From the NCBI RefSeq assembly GCF_000368565.1, contig NZ_KB849544.1:1-64000 (forward strand): a stretch of DNA of 64,000 bases. Direction: 5' to 3'. The notes beneath the pieces are model-generated. The model did no database searches and was not told where the DNA came from. It saw only the letters and a list, made by a program, of their open reading frames with translations. The DNA is from Acinetobacter gerneri DSM 14967 = CIP 107464 = MTCC 9824. GTDB lineage: Bacteria; Pseudomonadota; Gammaproteobacteria; Pseudomonadales; Moraxellaceae. A program made the translations under genes and the position numbers. Each line of letters begins with the position of its first letter. The stretch's first letter is position 1. Shown here piece after piece: positions 27,366 to 36,576 of the stretch.

Positions 27366-28301
27366 ATGGAACGGTTGAAAGCAAGAGTAAAAACAATCAC
27401 TTACTTAGCTGAAGATATCTTAGGTTATGAGTTTGAAGGGCTGAATCAAAAATTTCTGCCTGCATTTACACCAGGATCAAATGTTGATTTATTTGTTGAG
27501 AGCGTACCAGTGCGTAGCTACTCTTTATATAATAAATATGAAGATAGTCATACGTATAAAATCGCGATTAATAAAGATGAAAAAAGTCGTGGTGGCTCAA
27601 TGGGTTTTCAAAATAAATTGAAAGCTGGGCAAATCGTAGAGTTATCTGAACCTAGAAATAATTTTACATTTCACGGTGAGCATAACGATATTGTTTTTAT
27701 TGCTGGTGGAATAGGCATTACCCCGATTTTATCAATGATTGAGCATATAAGTGAGCAAAATTGGAAACTGTATTATTTTGCCCGCTCTGAAGATAAATGT
27801 GCTTTTGCTCAGTATCTAAAAGATAAATTTGATCAACATGTTGAAATTATTTTAAGCAATCAGGCTGGAAATATTCAAAAAAGAGTGGACCATGTTTTTC
27901 AGGTGCATAGTCGGAATACGGAGTTTTATTGCTGTGGGCCTAGCAATATGATCGAGGCATTTAAAAGCTTTCAAGCTGATTTTCCATTGACCTATTACGA
28001 ATCTTTTGTTCCAGAACATGAGGCATCAACTGAAAATAGTTATACGGTTGAACTGCGTAAAAGTAATAAACTCATTGAAGTCGTGCAAGGGGAAACCTTA
28101 CTCGATGCATTGCTAAAAAATGGATGCGATGTTATGCATTCATGCAAAGAAGGTATTTGCGGAGCATGTGAAACCCCTGTGTTAGAAGGTGCTGTTGATC
28201 ATCGTGACTCAATATTGACTGATGATGAAAAACTCGAAAATAAAACCATGTTCCCATGTTGTTCAAGTGCAAAAGATAAATTCTTGGTTCTTGATATTTA
28301 A
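27366..28301 (+). CDS. oxygenase reductase, FMN/NAD(P)H plus plant-type ferredoxin (VanB-like)
   Basis: A 311-residue reductase with flavin-binding VRSYSLYN, nucleotide-binding IAGGIGITPILSM and a C-terminal [2Fe-2S] ferredoxin domain (CKEGICGACETP, last Cys near the C-terminus). It passes electrons from NAD(P)H to the Rieske oxygenase encoded 50 bases upstream. A TTG at 27339 is in frame, but AGGAGAAGG points to the ATG at 27366. It shares the overall design of the reductase at 43364, so the island holds two separate reductases. Confidence 0.9.
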   Translation: MERLKARVKTITYLAEDILGYEFEGLNQKFLPAFTPGSNVDLFVESVPVRSYSLYNKYEDSHTYKIAINKDEKSRGGSMGFQNKLKAGQIVELSEPRNNFTFHGEHNDIVFIAGGIGITPILSMIEHISEQNWKLYYFARSEDKCAFAQYLKDKFDQHVEIILSNQAGNIQKRVDHVFQVHSRNTEFYCCGPSNMIEAFKSFQADFPLTYYESFVPEHEASTENSYTVELRKSNKLIEVVQGETLLDALLKNGCDVMHSCKEGICGACETPVLEGAVDHRDSILTDDEKLENKTMFPCCSSAKDKFLVLDI

Positions 28302-28314
28302 GCATATCTAGAGA

Positions 28315-28348
28315 ATTACTAGTTTTGTCCTCAGACAGAGCTAGTAAT
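28315..28348 (+). terminator. possible hairpin between convergent genes
   Basis: ATTACTAG and CTAGTAAT form an 8-bp stem with an 18-base loop between the reductase gene and the opposing AraC gene. No T run follows, so termination is uncertain. Confidence 0.35.
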
Positions 28349-28367
28349 TGTCATTGTGAACAATATT

Positions 28368-29303
28368 TTACTCAATTTTATTATCCAAATCTTGCGGGAT
28401 TAATTTACATGAGTTTTTTAGATATATTTCAATAAATAATTTGGGTGACATGCCGACATATTTATTAAAAAAGTAATTTAATTTTGATGGATTCTCTATA
28501 CCAGTTTTTAGGCAGACTTGAGTAATATTTAATCCTTGTAAGAGCAGTTTCTTCGCCATATCGATACGTTTATGAACTAAAAAATTGTAGGGCGTAGTAC
28601 CAAAAGTTTTTTTAAACTCTCTGAATAAATGCGAACGTGACCAATTCATTTCTTGGCAGAAATCATCAATATTGATGTTTTTAGAGTAATTTTCATCTAT
28701 ATATTGCTGAAGTTTTCCTACTTGAAATGAGGTGATACCACCTATTTGGTTTTGTTTTACTGCATTGCTTTGGGTGAGATATTGTTGGTGTATGTGTTGA
28801 AAACAATCGTGATACATTTTTAAAATGAACTGTTTTTTTTGTTCTATATCCTGATATGACAAAATCATACGAAATAGACCATCGATCCAATTATCACGAA
28901 TACCATGTAAATGGTTGAGTTCATATGATATTGGCTTTTCAATATTTGTCAGTTGAAGCAAATCATCCCAAAAATAAATTTGTGCATAAATGAGTTTATT
29001 ATAAATATTCCATTCGTAGCCGTGTTTGCCATAGATCGAAATAGAGTTAAATTTCACGTTATTTTGACCAATAACATTGTTTCTCACTCGGATACTGCCA
29101 GAGATATGATAACTCAGGCAAATTTCTTCTAAAAAAGGTTCAATGACTTTGGCATTTTCAGTTTCCCATATGGCAAAAAGTGGACGGCCCTCATGAAAAA
29201 TACATTCGATAAGATGTGCATTGGGGTTTGTTGAAATTGCCTCGAAGGCATTTTGCCCCTCACTTTTGAGTAGCAAAGATTCGTTTTGAATCATATCTTT
29301 CAT
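28368..29303 (-). CDS. AraC-family regulator
   Basis: A 311-residue activator-type protein. The C-terminal ~100 residues hold the two AraC helix-turn-helix units (NINIDDFCQEMNWSRSHLFREFKK and GLNITQVCLKTG, with the family signature near NYFFNKYVGMSP). The N-terminal ~200 residues are an effector-binding domain without the short cupin motif seen in HpaA. It is on the same strand as hpaA and convergent to the Rieske/reductase pair, which it may control. The effector is unknown. Confidence 0.87.
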   Translation of the reverse strand: MKDMIQNESLLLKSEGQNAFEAISTNPNAHLIECIFHEGRPLFAIWETENAKVIEPFLEEICLSYHISGSIRVRNNVIGQNNVKFNSISIYGKHGYEWNIYNKLIYAQIYFWDDLLQLTNIEKPISYELNHLHGIRDNWIDGLFRMILSYQDIEQKKQFILKMYHDCFQHIHQQYLTQSNAVKQNQIGGITSFQVGKLQQYIDENYSKNINIDDFCQEMNWSRSHLFREFKKTFGTTPYNFLVHKRIDMAKKLLLQGLNITQVCLKTGIENPSKLNYFFNKYVGMSPKLFIEIYLKNSCKLIPQDLDNKIE

Positions 29304-29352
29304 CGACGATTAAAGCTCCATTTTAAATGTGATCTTTCAATCAACTCAGACA

Positions 29353-30249
29353 TCATGTCTGATCATATTGTATATGTATTTGGCGATATTCTGATGGTCT
29401 AAGTCCCGAATATCGCTGAAAAAATCGACTAAAATAGGCAGGATCTTTAAAACCGAGTTGATAACAGATATTGTTAATCGCCGTATCTGTAAAGATCAGT
29501 AAGCGTTTAGCTTCTTGCATTTGGCGATCATAAATCAATTTTTTAGATGAAATATCTGCCAGTCTGCGACAGATCTCGTTTAGCCGAGTTTCTGTTACAG
29601 CCAAATGCTCGGCATATTGGGTTAGTGACCAATGTTGATCATAATGAGTCTCGATCAGTTCATTAAACTTACGAAATATTGCGAGATCATTCCCAGTATT
29701 TTTCATACGAGGCGGAACAGCTTCTGCTAATCGCATAATTTGAATAAAGATAAGATTGATTAAGCTTTTTAAAGCAAAATTTTTCGCCATTTTATTGGTT
29801 TCAAATTCAACTTTTAATTCACTCAAATATGTTTCAAGTTGGTCAAGATCTTTACTGTATCTGTGATCTAATTGTGAAGCATGCAAACAAATGGGATCGA
29901 TATGCTGAACTTTAAGATCTATTTGTAAAAGTGGCCACACGATGTTTTGCTGAATGGTGAGGACATGACCTTCACAACCGGGATCAGTAATAAATGCATG
30001 CGCAACTGAAGGGGGGGTTAAAAAGAATGCAGGCGCTTGGCAGACATATTTAACATCATCCAAAAATACTCTGACTGTACCTTTAGTAAAAAAATGAATC
30101 TGGAAAAAACGGTCATGACGATGCGGAGGCATGTTCATACCAAAAAAATTGGCGAGTTTTGCCTGCGCTTCGTAATGGATTTCTTCACCAGCATAGCGCT
30201 GATCGTAGACTTCACCCATATGTAAGTTTGGAATGACTGCTGTTTTCAT
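29353..30249 (-). CDS. hpaA: HpaA, AraC-type activator of 4-hydroxyphenylacetate genes
   Basis: 298 residues from the ATG at 30249, the length of E. coli HpaA (about 296). The N-terminal cupin contains HRHDRFFQIHFFTKG and LTPPSVAHAFIT, and the C-terminus carries the AraC DNA-binding domain (AYFSRFFQRYSGLRPSEYR). A TTG at 30294 would extend it by 15 residues that do not match the family. HpaA binds 4-hydroxyphenylacetate-type inducers and activates the hydroxylase genes in enteric bacteria. Here it is divergent from hpaG1, and hpaBC lies 10 kb away on the other side of the pathway genes. Confidence 0.88.
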   Translation of the reverse strand: MKTAVIPNLHMGEVYDQRYAGEEIHYEAQAKLANFFGMNMPPHRHDRFFQIHFFTKGTVRVFLDDVKYVCQAPAFFLTPPSVAHAFITDPGCEGHVLTIQQNIVWPLLQIDLKVQHIDPICLHASQLDHRYSKDLDQLETYLSELKVEFETNKMAKNFALKSLINLIFIQIMRLAEAVPPRMKNTGNDLAIFRKFNELIETHYDQHWSLTQYAEHLAVTETRLNEICRRLADISSKKLIYDRQMQEAKRLLIFTDTAINNICYQLGFKDPAYFSRFFQRYSGLRPSEYRQIHIQYDQT

Positions 30250-30302
30250 ACCTTCGGATCCATGAAAAGTATATTTTTTTGTATCATAACTCAAAAAAGT
30301 GC

Positions 30303-30346
30303 TTGCTTTTAGTTATGATGTTAACTATAAAGTTAATATATTAACT
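30303..30346 (+). promoter_or_regulatory. hpaG1 promoter with two palindromic operator sites
   Basis: TTGCTT (30303-30308) and TATAAA (30326-30331) are 17 bases apart, a good sigma-70 promoter. An imperfect TAGTTA-N6-TAACTA site (30310-30327) fills the spacer. A perfect 16-bp palindrome AGTTAATATATTAACT (30331-30346) overlaps the -10 box and the expected start point. This is the layout of a repressor operator, and the same element recurs across the island. Confidence 0.75.
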
Positions 30347-30400
30347 AATTTTTAAAAAGTCTAGTAGGGAATATCTAGATTTAGTGGATGAGAGTATCAA

Positions 30401-31060
30401 ATGAGTACATCAAATAGTATTGATACACAAGGAAATATCTTTGGTATTGCTTTGAATTATAAGAGTTTATATGAAACTCTAAAACAGCAGTTCAATGAAA
30501 AGCCTTATGTAAAAGAACCTGTTAAGCCAGTTTTATTTATTAAAACACCAAATACACGTAATCAATCAGGTCAGGCTGTGATTAAACGTGCAGGTGAGAT
30601 TTTACAGGCTGGACCTGCAGTTGGCATCGTGATCGGGAAAAGTACCAGTCGCGTCAAGAAAAGTGATGCTAATGCACATATTGCGGGTTATGTTGTGATC
30701 AATGAACTTAGCTTACCAGAAGAAAGTTACTATCGTCCCGCTATTAAAGCAAAATGCCAAGATGGATTTTGTGTGCTTGGCAATGCTGTAGCAAAAGATC
30801 AAGTGACTGATGTGGATCATTTAGAACTGCGTGTTTATGTGAATGGTGAACTAAAACAAACAGGCAATACTTCAGACTGGATTCGCAGCCCTGAGCAAAT
30901 TATTGAAGAAATTTCAGATTATATGCCGCTTTCTGAAGGTGACATTATTATCACTGGAACCCCTTTAGGTCGTGTAAATCTACAACATGGTGATGTAGTG
31001 CGTGTCGAGGTTGATCAACTTGGTGCAATTGAAAACACCATTACGGAAGAAGGAGTTTAA
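30401..31060 (+). CDS. hpaG1: HpaG1, FAH-family decarboxylase/isomerase subunit
   Basis: A 219-residue fumarylacetoacetate-hydrolase-fold enzyme with the conserved GPAVGIVIGKS, YRPAIKAKCQDGFCVLG and GDIIITGTPLGRV segments. With the next gene it corresponds to the two halves of E. coli HpaG, which decarboxylates 5-oxopent-3-ene-1,2,5-tricarboxylate and isomerises the product in homoprotocatechuate breakdown. In this organism the halves are separate genes, 3 bases apart. It is the first gene of the meta-cleavage operon. Confidence 0.9.
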   Translation: MSTSNSIDTQGNIFGIALNYKSLYETLKQQFNEKPYVKEPVKPVLFIKTPNTRNQSGQAVIKRAGEILQAGPAVGIVIGKSTSRVKKSDANAHIAGYVVINELSLPEESYYRPAIKAKCQDGFCVLGNAVAKDQVTDVDHLELRVYVNGELKQTGNTSDWIRSPEQIIEEISDYMPLSEGDIIITGTPLGRVNLQHGDVVRVEVDQLGAIENTITEEGV

Positions 31061-31063
31061 AAC

Positions 31064-31825
31064 ATGAAAACTGCTCAAATTCGTCACAATGGTGAAACTT
31101 ATCAAGTTGAAGTGCTCGAAGATTTACAAGTAAAACTTCCAAATGGTGAAGTGCTTGCTGAAAATGAAGTGCAATGGTTACCGCCAGCAAATGGAACCAT
31201 GTTTGCTTTAGGCTTGAATTATGCCGATCATGCACGCGAACTTGCTTTTGAACCACCGAAAGAACCACTGATTTTCATCAAAGCACCAAATACATTTACA
31301 GGTCACAACCAAAACACTTGGCGTCCTGACAATGTTGAATATATGCATTATGAATGTGAATTGGTTGCGGTGATTGGCAAGACTGCAAAAAATGTAAAAC
31401 GTGAAAATGCACTTGAATATGTTGCTGGTTATACCTTGTGTAATGATTATGCAATTCGTGATTATTTGGAAAATTATTATCGTCCAAATCTACGTGTTAA
31501 AAACCGCCATTCAACAACGCCTGTTGGTCCTTATCTGATCGATACAGCATCAATTCCTGAACCGAACAATTTGGTATTAAAAACTTGGGTCAATGGTGAA
31601 CTTCGTCAAGAAGGGACAACCGCTGACATGATTTTTAATGTGCCATTTTTAATTGAATATATTTCATCATTTATGACGCTAAATCCAGGCGACATGATTG
31701 CAACAGGTACACCAGAAGGTTTGTCTGATGTGGTTCCTGGTGATGAAGTTGTGGTTGAAATTGAAGGTATCGGCAAACTTAGAAACTTTATCGTTTCTGA
31801 AACAGAATTTTTTAAAAATAATTGA
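31064..31825 (+). CDS. hpaG2: HpaG2, FAH-family isomerase/decarboxylase subunit
   Basis: A 253-residue FAH-fold protein with an N-terminal extension of ~45 residues before the core (GLNYADHA, EPLIFIKAPNTF, YECELVAVIGKTA, DMIATGTPEGLSDV). It pairs with HpaG1 in converting 5-oxopent-3-ene-1,2,5-tricarboxylate to 2-oxohept-3-ene-1,7-dioate. The conserved Glu/Asp ligands for Mg2+ are in the YEcE and DYAIRDY segments. GAAGGAG overlaps the hpaG1 stop, so translation is coupled. Confidence 0.92.
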   Translation: MKTAQIRHNGETYQVEVLEDLQVKLPNGEVLAENEVQWLPPANGTMFALGLNYADHARELAFEPPKEPLIFIKAPNTFTGHNQNTWRPDNVEYMHYECELVAVIGKTAKNVKRENALEYVAGYTLCNDYAIRDYLENYYRPNLRVKNRHSTTPVGPYLIDTASIPEPNNLVLKTWVNGELRQEGTTADMIFNVPFLIEYISSFMTLNPGDMIATGTPEGLSDVVPGDEVVVEIEGIGKLRNFIVSETEFFKNN

Positions 31826-31843
31826 TGATAAAAGGATTTGAAA

Positions 31844-33304
31844 ATGATTAAACATTGGATTGATGGTAAAGAAGTCGAAAGCGCTGAAACATTTACAGAT
31901 TATAACCCTGCAACCAATCAGGCGATTTGTGAAGTTGCAAGTGGTGGTCAAGCAGAAATTGATTTAGCGGTTGCAGCAGCGAAAAAAGCAGCACCACAAT
32001 GGGCAAGAACGCCTGCTAAAGAACGTGCAAAATTGATGCGTAAATTGGGCGATTTGATCGACCAAAACGTGGCAAAAATTGCTGAATTGGAAACTTTAGA
32101 TACAGGTTTGCCGATTCACCAAACTAAAAATGTTTTGATTCCACGTGCATCGCATAACTTCAACTTCTTTGCTGAAGTATGTACTCGTATGAATGGGCAC
32201 AGCTACCCAGTCGACGATCAAATGTTGAACTATACATTGCATCAACCTGTGGGCGTGTGTGGTTTGGTTTCTCCGTGGAATGTGCCATTTATGACGGCAA
32301 CTTGGAAAACTGCACCATGTTTAGCTTTGGGAAATACTGCTGTACTTAAAATGTCTGAGCTTTCGCCTTTGACTGCAAATGAGCTTGGTCGTTTAGCGCT
32401 TGAAGCTGGGATTCCTGAAGGTGTATTCAACGTTGTTCAAGGTTTTGGTGCAACGGCAGGTGATGCGCTTGTTAAACATCCTGATGTACGTGCGATTTCA
32501 TTTACAGGCGGTACTTTAACTGGTCGCCGTATCATGGCAAGCGCAGGGATCAAAAAATACTCAATGGAGCTTGGTGGTAAATCTCCAGTGCTTATTTTTG
32601 AAGATGCAGATCTAGAACGTGCATTGGATGCTGCTTTATTCACCATTTTCTCTCTAAATGGCGAGCGTTGTACTGCGGGTAGCCGTATCTTTATTCAAGA
32701 ATCTGTATATGATGAATTCGTCAAAGAATTTGCTCGTCGTGCGAAGAACATCATTGTTGGTGATCCGCAAGATCCAAATACTCAAGTCGGTTCAATGATC
32801 ACTAAAGCGCATTACGACAAAGTAACCGGCTATATCAAAATTGGTATCGAAGAAGGTGCAAACCTTGTTGCAGGTGGTTTAGAGCGTCCTGCAAACTTGC
32901 CAGAACATTTGAAAAATGGTCAGTTTATCCAACCTACGGTATTTGCAGATGTTGATAACCGTATGCGTATTGCGCAAGAAGAAATTTTTGGTCCAGTGGT
33001 TTGTTTGATCAAATTTAAAGATGAAGCAGATGCACTTCGTTTGGCAAACGATGTTGAATATGGTTTGGCATCTTATATCTGGACAAATGATATCGGTAAA
33101 GCACATCGTTTAGCAGCGGGTATTGAAGCTGGGATGGTCTTTATCAATAGCCAAAACGTGCGTGACTTACGTCAACCGTTTGGTGGTGTTAAAGCGTCTG
33201 GTACTGGACGTGAAGGTGGTGAATACAGCTTTGAAGTATTCACAGAGTTGAAAAACGTAAGTATTTCAATGGGGTCACATCATATTCCAAAATGGGGCAT
33301 CTAA
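31844..33304 (+). CDS. hpaE: HpaE, 5-carboxymethyl-2-hydroxymuconate semialdehyde dehydrogenase
   Basis: A 486-residue NAD-dependent aldehyde dehydrogenase with the catalytic Glu in MELGGKSP and Cys in NGERCTAGSR. It oxidises the ring-cleavage product of homoprotocatechuate to the tricarboxylate used by HpaG. AAAGGA precedes the ATG at 31844; a TTG two codons earlier is in frame but worse placed. It follows hpaG2 by 18 bases and precedes hpaD, as in other hpa clusters. Confidence 0.94.
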   Translation: MIKHWIDGKEVESAETFTDYNPATNQAICEVASGGQAEIDLAVAAAKKAAPQWARTPAKERAKLMRKLGDLIDQNVAKIAELETLDTGLPIHQTKNVLIPRASHNFNFFAEVCTRMNGHSYPVDDQMLNYTLHQPVGVCGLVSPWNVPFMTATWKTAPCLALGNTAVLKMSELSPLTANELGRLALEAGIPEGVFNVVQGFGATAGDALVKHPDVRAISFTGGTLTGRRIMASAGIKKYSMELGGKSPVLIFEDADLERALDAALFTIFSLNGERCTAGSRIFIQESVYDEFVKEFARRAKNIIVGDPQDPNTQVGSMITKAHYDKVTGYIKIGIEEGANLVAGGLERPANLPEHLKNGQFIQPTVFADVDNRMRIAQEEIFGPVVCLIKFKDEADALRLANDVEYGLASYIWTNDIGKAHRLAAGIEAGMVFINSQNVRDLRQPFGGVKASGTGREGGEYSFEVFTELKNVSISMGSHHIPKWGI

Positions 33305-33430
33305 GCTCTAGACCAGGAAGGTTGAAATGAAAGGATAATTCACAGGGAAGTTTTTAAGCATTTTCAAGTGAATTATCCAGATATCAAACGACATGATGTG
33401 CAAAATAAAAAAGTTTCAGGAAGATAAATT

Positions 33431-34288
33431 ATGGGTAAATTAGCTTTAGCGGCAAAGATTACACACGTGCCTTCGATGTATTTATCAGAACTCCCAGGTC
33501 CAACCAATGGTATTCGTCAGGCGGCTATTGATGGACATATCGAAATTGGTCGTCGTTGTCGTGAATTAGGGGTAGATACGATTGTTGTATTTGATAGTCA
33601 TTGGCTGGTAAACAGTGCATTTCATATCAATAGTGGTGCGCATTTTGAAGGTGTTTATACCAGTAATGAATTGCCACATTTTATTCAAGATATGGAATTT
33701 GACTATGACGGTAACCCAGAATTGGGTGAAATCATGCAAGAAGAAATCGCCAAAACAGGTATCCGTGTTCAATCTCACAATATTAAAAGTTTAGAACTTG
33801 AATATGGCACATTGGTTCCAATGCGTTATATGAATAAAGATAAACATTTTAAAGTTGTTTCAGTTTCTGCATTTTTAACATCTCATGAATTAGAAGACAG
33901 CCGTAAATTTGGTGAAGGTCTAGTGAAAGCGATTGAAAAATATGACGGTACTGTTGCTGTCTTTGCAAGTGGTTCACTTTCACATCGCTTTATTTGGGAT
34001 CGTGAATATAAACGTGGAATGGATGCCTATACACGTGAATGGGATCGCCAAGTAGATAAACACGTGGTTGGAATGTGGGAACGTGGTGAATGGGCAGAGT
34101 TTGTAGAAATGCTCCCAGAATATGCAGAATATTGTTTCGGTGAAGGCGGCATGCATGACACTGCGATGCTGCTGGGCGTATTAGGTTGGGATCAATACAA
34201 CAAAGGCGTTGAGATTATTACGCCAGCTTTCCCAAGTTCTGGAACAGGGCAGATCAATGCGATTTTCCCGTTGCCTGATCATTTTTGA
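33431..34288 (+). CDS. hpaD: HpaD, homoprotocatechuate 2,3-dioxygenase
   Basis: A 285-residue class III (LigB-type) extradiol dioxygenase, the size of E. coli HpaD (283). Conserved segments are LALAAKITHVPSMYLSELPG, VFDSHWLVNSAFHIN and ASGSLSHRF, whose His and Glu residues hold the Fe(II). It opens the ring of 3,4-dihydroxyphenylacetate next to the side chain-bearing carbon. AGGAAG lies ahead of the ATG. The 126 bases between hpaE and hpaD hold no gene or strong hairpin. Confidence 0.95.
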   Translation: MGKLALAAKITHVPSMYLSELPGPTNGIRQAAIDGHIEIGRRCRELGVDTIVVFDSHWLVNSAFHINSGAHFEGVYTSNELPHFIQDMEFDYDGNPELGEIMQEEIAKTGIRVQSHNIKSLELEYGTLVPMRYMNKDKHFKVVSVSAFLTSHELEDSRKFGEGLVKAIEKYDGTVAVFASGSLSHRFIWDREYKRGMDAYTREWDRQVDKHVVGMWERGEWAEFVEMLPEYAEYCFGEGGMHDTAMLLGVLGWDQYNKGVEIITPAFPSSGTGQINAIFPLPDHF

Positions 34289-34512
34289 TTTTAAAAAGTG
34301 AATCCCTCTGAGCTTCTCTTAAAAAAGGAGGAGGACGAATCCATTTTTGAGATTCGAAAGTCTCCTCTCGATGGAAATGAGAAGTTTGGAGTGGCATTTG
34401 CTACACGCTGACTAGACATTATAGATCATTGATATTGTATAAATATTTAAATTCATAAAATGGACTGATTTAAATATTTGCAATAGATCAACACAAAATA
34501 TGGAGATTTCCT
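34289..34512 (+). repeat. hpaD-hpaF spacer with palindromic repeat remnant
   Basis: A 224-base gap interrupts an otherwise tight operon. It contains CTTCTCTTAAAAAAGGAGGAGG and an imperfect hairpin at about 34326-34366 (GGAGGACGAATC against GATTCGAAAGTCTCC). The purine/pyrimidine-rich style is like the repeats at 39853 and 63643. There is no T run directly after it, so it may be an intra-operon REP-like element rather than a terminator. Confidence 0.5.
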
Positions 34513-34902
34513 ATGCCACATTTTATCGCTGAATACAGTGCAAATTTAGAAGATTCTGTCGATTTTCAGGACTTATTCGAACAAGTGAATAATTTCTTAG
34601 GTGGCACAGGTGTCTTTCCTCTCGGTGGTATCCGTAGCCGTGCCATTCGTATGGACAAATTCCGTATGGCAGATGCTAAACACGATTATGCTTTTGTACA
34701 TATGACGCTGAAAGTTGGATCGGGGCGAGATTTGGAAACAAGGCAAAAAGTTGCGACTGAGTTATTTGCAATCATAGAGAAATTTTTCCAGCCTTTAAAA
34801 GATCAACGCCTTTTGGCGATTTCATTTGAAATGGTAGAGCTTGATCCAGTACTCAATTTCAAATCCAACAATATTCACCAGTTTTTAAAAGCCAACCAAT
34901 AA
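34513..34902 (+). CDS. hpaF: HpaF, 5-carboxymethyl-2-hydroxymuconate isomerase
   Basis: A 129-residue member of the tautomerase superfamily. The N-terminus is MPHFIAEYSANLE, and Pro after removal of Met is the catalytic base. The segment VHMTLKVGSGR is typical of CHMI proteins. It interconverts 5-carboxymethyl-2-hydroxymuconate isomers between HpaE and HpaG. TGGAGA precedes the ATG and hpaH starts 12 bases after the stop. Confidence 0.93.
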   Translation: MPHFIAEYSANLEDSVDFQDLFEQVNNFLGGTGVFPLGGIRSRAIRMDKFRMADAKHDYAFVHMTLKVGSGRDLETRQKVATELFAIIEKFFQPLKDQRLLAISFEMVELDPVLNFKSNNIHQFLKANQ

Positions 34903-34914
34903 AAGGATTTAAAT

Positions 34915-35718
34915 ATGTTAGATAAAGCAAAAATTCAGGAGTTGGCTTTACAACTTGATCAAGCTGAAAAATCAGGTCAGCAAATACGTCAATTTTCTTT
35001 GCAATATCCAGAAATCACAATTGAAGATGCTTATGAAATCCAAAAGGCTTGGGTTGCACATAAAATCAGTGAAGGTCGTAAATTGGTTGGACATAAAATT
35101 GGTCTGACTTCACGTGCCATGCAAGTCTCTTCAAATATTACCGAACCTGATTATGGTGCATTGCTTGATGATATGGTGTTCCAAGAAGGCTCAGATATTC
35201 CCATGTCACGTTTTATTGTGCCACGTGTAGAAGTTGAATTGGCATTTATTTTGGGGAAACCACTTTCTGGTCCAAATTGCACGATATTTGATGTACTTGA
35301 TGCGACAGAATATGTCATTCCTGCCATCGAAATCATTGATGCACGTTTGCATAACGTCGATCCTGAAACGCAAATTACCCGTAAAGTTTTTGATACGATT
35401 TCTGATAATGCTGCCAATGCGGGGATTGTCCTCGGTGGTCGCCCAATTAAACCAACAGAAATGGATTTACGCCGTGTAGCAGCGATTTTATATCGCAATG
35501 GTGTAATTGAGGAATCAGGCGTTTCAGCGGCAGTACTGAATCATCCTGCCAAAGGTGTGGCTTGGCTCGCAAATAAATTGCATCCTTATGGTGTGACTCT
35601 ACAACCGGGTCAAATTATCTTAGGTGGTTCATTTACCCGTCCTGTAGCTGCCAAAGCCGGTGATACTTTCCATATTGATTATGATCAATTGGGTTCAATT
35701 GCGTTCCGTTTTGTTTAA
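34915..35718 (+). CDS. hpaH: HpaH, 2-oxohept-3-ene-1,7-dioate hydratase
   Basis: A 267-residue hydratase of the HpaH/MhpD family, as shown by [37 protein letters not shown] and [13 protein letters not shown]. It adds water to 2-oxohept-3-ene-1,7-dioate to give 4-hydroxy-2-oxoheptanedioate, the substrate of HpaI. AAAGGA precedes the start. Its stop directly abuts the hpaI leader, and the hpaI ribosome-binding site overlaps the end of the gene. Confidence 0.94.
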   Translation: MLDKAKIQELALQLDQAEKSGQQIRQFSLQYPEITIEDAYEIQKAWVAHKISEGRKLVGHKIGLTSRAMQVSSNITEPDYGALLDDMVFQEGSDIPMSRFIVPRVEVELAFILGKPLSGPNCTIFDVLDATEYVIPAIEIIDARLHNVDPETQITRKVFDTISDNAANAGIVLGGRPIKPTEMDLRRVAAILYRNGVIEESGVSAAVLNHPAKGVAWLANKLHPYGVTLQPGQIILGGSFTRPVAAKAGDTFHIDYDQLGSIAFRFV

Positions 35719-35733
35719 TTGAGGTGGATGAAC

Positions 35734-36534
35734 ATGTTAGATACAACAAATTACTTCAAGAAAAAACTCAAAACTGATCAGCAAATTGGTATGTGGGTTG
35801 GTTTAGCAAATGCATACTGCGCTGAAATTGCAGCGAATGCAGGGTATGACTGGTTGCTGATTGATGGTGAACATGCACCGAATGATGTGCGTAGCATTTT
35901 AGGTCAATTACAAGCCATTGCTGCTTATCCTAGCCAAGCAGTTGTACGACCTGTGATTGGTGATGTCAATTTGATTAAGCAGTTATTGGATGTGGGTGCG
36001 CAAACCTTACTGATTCCTATGGTTGAAAGTGCAGAACAAGCAGAATTGATGGTTCGTGCAACTCAATATCCACCAGAAGGAATCCGTGGTGTCGGTTCTG
36101 CTTTGGCTCGCGCTTCACGCTGGCAAAATATTAGCGATTATCTAGATACTGCAAGCGATGACATTTGTGTATTGGTACAAATTGAATCGAAAAAAGGTTT
36201 AGAAAATCTTGATGCAATATTGGCTGTTGAAGGTATTGATGGTGTCTTTATTGGACCTGCGGACTTATCTGCAGCACTTGGCTACCGAGGTAATCCGGGT
36301 CATCCAGATGTGCAAAAAATTATTGTCGATAGTATAAATAAGATACGAAAAGCAGGCAAAGCAGCCGGAATTTTATCAGCTGATGAAAAATTAGCTCGTA
36401 CTTATTTAGAATTGGGTACAGAATTTGTTGCAGTAGGTGTCGATACCAGCTTACTGATGAAATCTATGAAACAATTGCTTGGTAAATATAAACAAATTGA
36501 TGACGTAGCAGCAAAAACGCCAAGTGTTTATTAA
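35734..36534 (+). CDS. hpaI: HpaI, 4-hydroxy-2-oxoheptanedioate aldolase
   Basis: A 266-residue class II aldolase of the HpcH/HpaI family with [12 protein letters not shown] (Glu metal ligand), RPVIGD and [14 protein letters not shown]. It splits its substrate into pyruvate and succinic semialdehyde. AGGTGG ends seven bases before the ATG at 35734; the ATG at 35728 overlaps that site, so 35734 is preferred. The next gene removes the semialdehyde. Confidence 0.94.
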   Translation: MLDTTNYFKKKLKTDQQIGMWVGLANAYCAEIAANAGYDWLLIDGEHAPNDVRSILGQLQAIAAYPSQAVVRPVIGDVNLIKQLLDVGAQTLLIPMVESAEQAELMVRATQYPPEGIRGVGSALARASRWQNISDYLDTASDDICVLVQIESKKGLENLDAILAVEGIDGVFIGPADLSAALGYRGNPGHPDVQKIIVDSINKIRKAGKAAGILSADEKLARTYLELGTEFVAVGVDTSLLMKSMKQLLGKYKQIDDVAAKTPSVY

Positions 36535-36576
36535 GATCTCGTCAATACTAGAAACGTTAGTCTTTAGGAAAATATT

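Noticed and set aside
35151..35498. Antisense frame of 115 aa opposite hpaH
   Set aside because: Shadow of a clearly recognised enzyme gene with no start signal of its own.
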